Positions 5,076 to 8,000 of a DNA stretch of 8,000 nt are shown one piece after another (position 1 is the first letter of the stretch; the number at the start of each line of letters is the position of its first letter). The notes under the pieces were generated by a model, which worked only from the letters and a program-made list of their open reading frames with translations, was not told the DNA's origin and ran no database searches. A program made the translations under genes and the position numbers. This DNA comes from an uncultured beta proteobacterium (lineage in GTDB: Bacteria > Pseudomonadota > Gammaproteobacteria > Burkholderiales > Burkholderiaceae_C). The stretch is from the NCBI GenBank assembly GCA_903914985.1, contig CAIWRE010000502.1:1-8000 (forward strand), given 5' to 3'.

Positions 5076-7508
5076 ATGTCCGGTCATACCCCCCTTCCAG
5101 CCCTGCCGATTGAACTACCGATGTTGCCTTTGCGCGACGTCGTCGTTTTCCCCCATATGGTGATTCCCCTATTTGTGGGGCGCCCCAAGAGCATCAAAGC
5201 GCTTGAGGCTGCCATGGAAACCGATCGCAGCATCATGCTGGTGGCCCAAAAAGCCGCAGCCAAAGATGAGCCGCTGGTCAGCGATATGTTTGAGGTGGGC
5301 TGCGTATCGACGATTTTGCAGATGCTCAAACTGCCGGACGGCACCGTCAAGGTGCTGGTCGAAGGCCACCAAAGGGCAAGCGTCGACAAAATTGCCGATG
5401 GCGAAACGCATTTCACCGCAGTCGTTACGCCGATAGAGCCCGTGAGCTCGACCGGCGGCGACGCCGACAGCACCCGCGCCAGCGAGCTCGAGGCCTTGCG
5501 CCGTGCTGTGATGAGTCAGTTCGACCAGTACGTCAAGCTGAACAAAAAGATTCCGGCCGAAATTCTCACGTCCATCGCCAGTATTGACGATCCCGGCCGC
5601 CTGGCGGACACCATCGCTGCGCATTTGCCGCTCAAGCTGGAGAACAAGCAAGTGGTGCTGAGTTTGTCGGACGTAAAAACCCGCATGGAAAATTTGCTGG
5701 AGCAGATTGAGCGCGAGGTTGACATTCTCAATGTTGACAAGAAAATCCGGGGTCGCGTCAAGCGCCAAATGGAGAAGAACCAACGCGACTTCTACCTGAA
5801 CGAACAGGTCAAAGCGATCCAAAAAGAGCTGGGTGACGGCGAAGACGGTGCCGACATCGAGGAGCTTGAGAAAAAAATCAAAGCGGCCAAGATGCCCAAA
5901 GAGGCCTTGAAAAAGGCCGAGGCGGAGCTGAAAAAACTCAAGCTCATGTCGCCCATGTCCGCTGAGGCCACCGTGGTGCGCAACTACCTCGATGTGCTGG
6001 TTGGCCTGCCGTGGACCACCAAGACCAAAATCAAACACGACCTGGGCAACGCCGAAGCAGTGTTGAACCAGGACCACTACGGTCTGGACAAGGTCAAGGA
6101 CCGGATTCTGGAATACCTTGCGGTGCAGCAGCGGGTGGACAAAGTGAAGGCGCCTATTCTGTGCCTGGTGGGCCCTCCCGGCGTGGGTAAGACCTCGTTG
6201 GGTCAGTCGATTGCCAAGGCAACCGGCCGCAAGTACGTGCGCATGGCACTCGGTGGCATGCGCGACGAGGCTGAAATTCGTGGCCACCGCCGCACCTACA
6301 TCGGCGCCATGCCCGGCAAGGTATTGCAAAGCCTGAGCAAGGTCGGCACACGCAACCCGCTTTTTTTGCTCGACGAGATCGACAAGTTGGGCACCGATTT
6401 CCGTGGCGACCCGAGCAGCGCATTGCTCGAAGTGTTGGACCCCGAGCAAAACCACAAGTTTGGCGACCACTACGTGGAGGTCGATTACGACCTGAGTGAC
6501 GTGATGTTTGTGGCCACGTCAAACTCCATGAAGATACCGGCGGCCTTGCTGGACCGCATGGAAGTGATCCGCCTCTCGGGATACACCGAGGACGAAAAAA
6601 CCAGCATTGCGCTGACCTATTTGCTGCCCAAGCAGATGAAGAACAACGGTGTCAAAGACAGCGAACTGCTGGTCTCGGAAGACGCCGTTCGCGATATCGT
6701 GCGCTACTACACCCGCGAAGCCGGTGTGCGCTCGCTGGAGCGCGAACTTTCCAAGATTTGCCGCAAAGTGGTCAAGGGTCTGTTGCTGAAGAAACTGACA
6801 CCGCAAGTGAAAGTGGACGCGGACAATTTGAACGATTACCTGGGCGTGCGCAAGTACACCTTCGGACGCGCTGAAGACCAAGACCAGGTCGGGCAGGTGG
6901 TTGGATTGGCCTGGACCGAGGTGGGAGGCGACTTGTTGACCATCGAAGCCGCATTGATTCCTGGTAAAGGTGTCATTACACGCACCGGCTCCCTGGGCGA
7001 CGTGATGAAAGAATCCGTGGAGGCCGCCCGCACCGTGGTGCGTAGCCGCGCTCGCCGTTTAGGCATCAAGGACGAGGTGTTTGAGAAAAAAGACATTCAC
7101 ATCCACGTGCCGGATGGTGCTACGCCCAAAGACGGCCCAAGCGCCGGCGCTGCCATGGCGACGGCCTTTGTGTCGGCCCTGACCGGAATTGCGGTGCGCG
7201 GTGATGTGGCCATGACGGGTGAGATCACCTTGCGCGGTGAAATCACTGAGATTGGCGGCTTGAAAGAAAAGCTGCTCGCTGCCCTGCGAGGCGGTATCAA
7301 AACGGTGTTGATCCCGGAGTCCAATGCCAAAGATTTGCAGGAGATTCCTGACAACGTCAAGAAGGGCCTGGAAATCATCCCCGTGCGCTGGATTGACCAG
7401 GTGCTGGACTACGCATTGGTCTCTCATCCGGTGCCTCTGCCAGACGAGGAGGTCTTGGCAGTTGCTTCCCCGGAGACTCAGGCGGTGCAAGGCGCGGTCA
7501 AGCACTGA
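5076..7508 (+). CDS. lon: ATP-dependent Lon protease (LonA type)
   Basis: Lon is a cytoplasmic hexameric AAA+ protease that destroys misfolded proteins and selected regulators, with ATPase and peptidase in one chain. The N-terminal substrate-binding domain runs from about residue 12 (PMLPLRDVVVFPHMVIP) to about 210. A charged helical coiled-coil region follows at about 203-293. Walker A is GPPGVGKT at 366-373 and Walker B ends at Asp433-Glu434. In the protease domain the catalytic dyad is Ser689 (DGPSAG) and Lys732 (GGLKEKLLAA). All are offset by +10 from E. coli. At 810 residues it is 26 longer than E. coli Lon, from small additions in the N-domain and a C-terminal tail rich in Pro, Glu, Val and Ala. 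GAGG at 5064-5067, eight bases before the ATG, sets the start. No terminator is seen directly after the stop, so transcripts may run into tRNA-Gly. Confidence 0.98.
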   Translation: MSGHTPLPALPIELPMLPLRDVVVFPHMVIPLFVGRPKSIKALEAAMETDRSIMLVAQKAAAKDEPLVSDMFEVGCVSTILQMLKLPDGTVKVLVEGHQRASVDKIADGETHFTAVVTPIEPVSSTGGDADSTRASELEALRRAVMSQFDQYVKLNKKIPAEILTSIASIDDPGRLADTIAAHLPLKLENKQVVLSLSDVKTRMENLLEQIEREVDILNVDKKIRGRVKRQMEKNQRDFYLNEQVKAIQKELGDGEDGADIEELEKKIKAAKMPKEALKKAEAELKKLKLMSPMSAEATVVRNYLDVLVGLPWTTKTKIKHDLGNAEAVLNQDHYGLDKVKDRILEYLAVQQRVDKVKAPILCLVGPPGVGKTSLGQSIAKATGRKYVRMALGGMRDEAEIRGHRRTYIGAMPGKVLQSLSKVGTRNPLFLLDEIDKLGTDFRGDPSSALLEVLDPEQNHKFGDHYVEVDYDLSDVMFVATSNSMKIPAALLDRMEVIRLSGYTEDEKTSIALTYLLPKQMKNNGVKDSELLVSEDAVRDIVRYYTREAGVRSLERELSKICRKVVKGLLLKKLTPQVKVDADNLNDYLGVRKYTFGRAEDQDQVGQVVGLAWTEVGGDLLTIEAALIPGKGVITRTGSLGDVMKESVEAARTVVRSRARRLGIKDEVFEKKDIHIHVPDGATPKDGPSAGAAMATAFVSALTGIAVRGDVAMTGEITLRGEITEIGGLKEKLLAALRGGIKTVLIPESNAKDLQEIPDNVKKGLEIIPVRWIDQVLDYALVSHPVPLPDEEVLAVASPETQAVQGAVKH

Positions 7509-7562
7509 GCAGTCAAACCAGGGAAAAGCAGCACGGGAGGGCTGTAAAAGGGTAGAAATTAT

Positions 7563-7571
7563 TGCTATAAT
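7563..7571 (+). promoter_or_regulatory. Extended -10 promoter for tRNA-Gly
   Basis: TGC followed by a perfect TATAAT at 7566-7571 forms an extended -10 element. The start would be near 7578, about seven bases before the tRNA 5' end. The -35 region is poor (CTGTAA at 7542-7547, three of six, 18-base spacer), which extended -10 promoters tolerate. It lies 55 bases after the lon stop. Confidence 0.7.
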
Positions 7572-7584
7572 TTGAGCCTGAAAT

Positions 7585-7660
7585 GCGGGAATAGCTCAGT
7601 TGGTAGAGCGCAACCTTGCCAAGGTTGAGGTCGAGAGTTCGAGACTCTTTTCCCGCTCCA
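7585..7660 (+). tRNA. tRNA-Gly, anticodon GCC
   Basis: This is a 76-base class I tRNA with CCA encoded at 7658-7660. The acceptor stem GCGGGAA/TTCCCGC (7585-7591 with 7650-7656) is perfect, with discriminator T7657. The anticodon arm CAACC-TTGCCAA-GGTTG places GCC at 7618-7620, reading GGC and GGU. The T arm is GAGAG/CTCTT with one wobble. It is the first of three tRNA genes but is followed by its own strong terminator. Confidence 0.98.
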
Positions 7661-7667
7661 AATTCCG

Positions 7668-7695
7668 AAAGGGAAGCGCGAAGCTTCCCTTTTTT
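7668..7695 (+). terminator. Intrinsic terminator after tRNA-Gly
   Basis: AAAGGGAAGC at 7668-7677 pairs perfectly with GCTTCCCTTT at 7683-7692 around a five-base GCGAA loop, with six T at 7690-7695. It lies seven bases after the tRNA-Gly CCA end. It should end tRNA-Gly transcripts and any readthrough from lon, and separates tRNA-Gly from tRNA-Cys. Confidence 0.9.
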
Positions 7696-7738
7696 GTTCA
7701 CGGTATTGGTCTCACCTCCCGTGACAATGGTGATTAAG

Positions 7739-7812
7739 GGCGCGGTAGCAAAGCGGTTATGCCCCGGATTGCAAATCCGGTTAGTCCGGTTCGACTCCGG
7801 ACCGCGCCTCCA
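7739..7812 (+). tRNA. tRNA-Cys, anticodon GCA
   Basis: This is a 74-base class I tRNA with CCA encoded at 7810-7812. The acceptor stem GGCGCGG/CCGCGCC (7739-7745 with 7802-7808) is perfect. Discriminator T7809 corresponds to U73, a known cysteine identity element. The anticodon arm CCGGA-TTGCAAA-TCCGG has GCA at 7771-7773. The T arm is formed by TCCGG/CCGGA. It lies seven bases before tRNA-Leu, so the two are surely cotranscribed. No convincing promoter is visible in 7696-7738; GACAAT at 7723-7728 is the best -10 candidate, without a -35. Confidence 0.97.
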
Positions 7813-7819
7813 TCGATCA

Positions 7820-7912
7820 GCCCGAGTGGTGAAATAGGTAGACACATCGGACTTAAAATCCGCCGCTTCGTGAATAACGGGCGTACCGGTTCGATTCCGG
7901 TCTCGGGCACCA
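7820..7912 (+). tRNA. tRNA-Leu, anticodon UAA
   Basis: This is a 93-base class II tRNA with CCA encoded at 7910-7912. The acceptor stem GCCCGAG/CTCGGGC (7820-7826 with 7902-7908) is perfect, with discriminator A7909. The anticodon loop CTTAAAA at 7852-7858 carries TAA at 7854-7856, reading UUA and UUG. The long variable arm pairs 7867-7871 with 7877-7881 using two wobbles. The T arm is ACCGG/CCGGT. It is seven bases after tRNA-Cys and 13 bases before the next start codon. Confidence 0.97.
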
Positions 7913-7913
7913 T

Positions 7914-7919
7914 TACACT
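7914..7919 (+). promoter_or_regulatory. Possible -10 element giving a leaderless mRNA
   Basis: TACACT (four of six to TATAAT, keeping the key T, A and final T) ends six bases before the ATG at 7926. Transcription would then start at or next to that ATG. No Shine-Dalgarno sequence is visible in the 13 bases between the tRNA and the ATG. The -35 region would fall in the tRNA T arm and has no good match. Confidence 0.3.
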
Positions 7920-7925
7920 CGCCTC

Positions 7926-8000
7926 ATGCCACGCTACAACACCCCTTTTGAGATCCATGTTCACGGACAAGTAGCCTTGCGCGCGGACGTCGGTTTTGAC
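7926..8000 (+). CDS. N-terminal fragment of an unidentified protein (3' end outside window)
   Basis: An open frame of 25 codons starts at ATG 7926 and runs off the window. The visible residues begin MPRYNTPFEIHVHGQVAL and end in ADVGFD. There is no signal peptide or hydrophobic segment in this stretch, and the alternating EIHVHGQVAL pattern suggests a beta strand. I do not recognise the family with confidence. It may be one of the small conserved cytoplasmic proteins of Burkholderiales. The start is unusual in lying 13 bases after tRNA-Leu with no ribosome binding site, which fits a leaderless or tRNA-cotranscribed message. Being so short in the window, it could also be chance. Confidence 0.5.
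   Translation, partial: MPRYNTPFEIHVHGQVALRADVGFD

Noticed and set aside
5169..6470. Long minus-strand open frame (433 codons) opposite lon
   Set aside because: It lies wholly opposite the unmistakable lon gene, has a His/Leu/Gln/Val-rich composition typical of reversed coding frames, and resembles no family.
7696..7966. GTTCACGG repeated at 7696-7703 and 7959-7966, as a possible attachment repeat around tRNA genes
   Set aside because: Eight bases is within chance for this length, it does not include a tRNA 3' end, and no integrase is present in the window.
7513..7970. Minus-strand and plus-strand frames over the tRNA-Gly/Cys/Leu cluster (GIEPVRP, ESRTLDL, GPESNRT residues)
   Set aside because: These are classic spurious translations of tRNA genes, not real proteins.

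Overview
The window is a piece of a betaproteobacterial chromosome, most likely from the Comamonadaceae (a Rhodoferax/Polaromonas-like organism). This rests on the protein sequences, the moderately high GC content, and the tRNA-Leu, tig, clpP, clpX, lon gene order, which is familiar in Burkholderiales. The family placement is from memory of related sequences, not from a search. Every gene lies on the + strand.

Layout: (1) bases 1-1348 hold the C-terminal part of an RND-family efflux pump inner-membrane subunit whose start lies upstream of the window. (2) A tRNA-Leu (anticodon UAG) at 1422-1508 precedes the proteostasis block. (3) Trigger factor (tig, 1593-2903), ClpP peptidase (3034-3663), ClpX unfoldase (3770-5035) and Lon protease (5076-7508) follow in close succession. 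(4) A tRNA cluster, Gly(GCC)-Cys(GCA)-Leu(UAA), occupies 7585-7912 in the same order as E. coli glyW-cysT-leuZ. (5) The N-terminal 25 codons of an unidentified protein begin at 7926 and run off the end.

The four central genes form one functional set. Trigger factor meets nascent chains at the ribosome exit. ClpX unfolds tagged or native substrates and feeds them into ClpP. Lon degrades damaged and specific regulatory proteins. Key catalytic residues of ClpP, ClpX and Lon are all present, and none of the complete genes shows a frameshift or truncation.

Regulatory signals add detail. Two heat-shock (sigma-32) promoter-like sequences share the same 14-base spacing, one before clpP and one inside the 3' end of clpX, positioned to serve lon. 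A strong intrinsic terminator separates clpP from clpX. A second follows tRNA-Gly and splits the tRNA cluster. A long imperfect hairpin lies just before the tig ribosome binding site. No intergenic gap exceeds about 130 bases. I found no mobile element, CRISPR array or defence system. This is essentially an ordinary housekeeping region, and the points worth a second look are regulatory rather than a new system.
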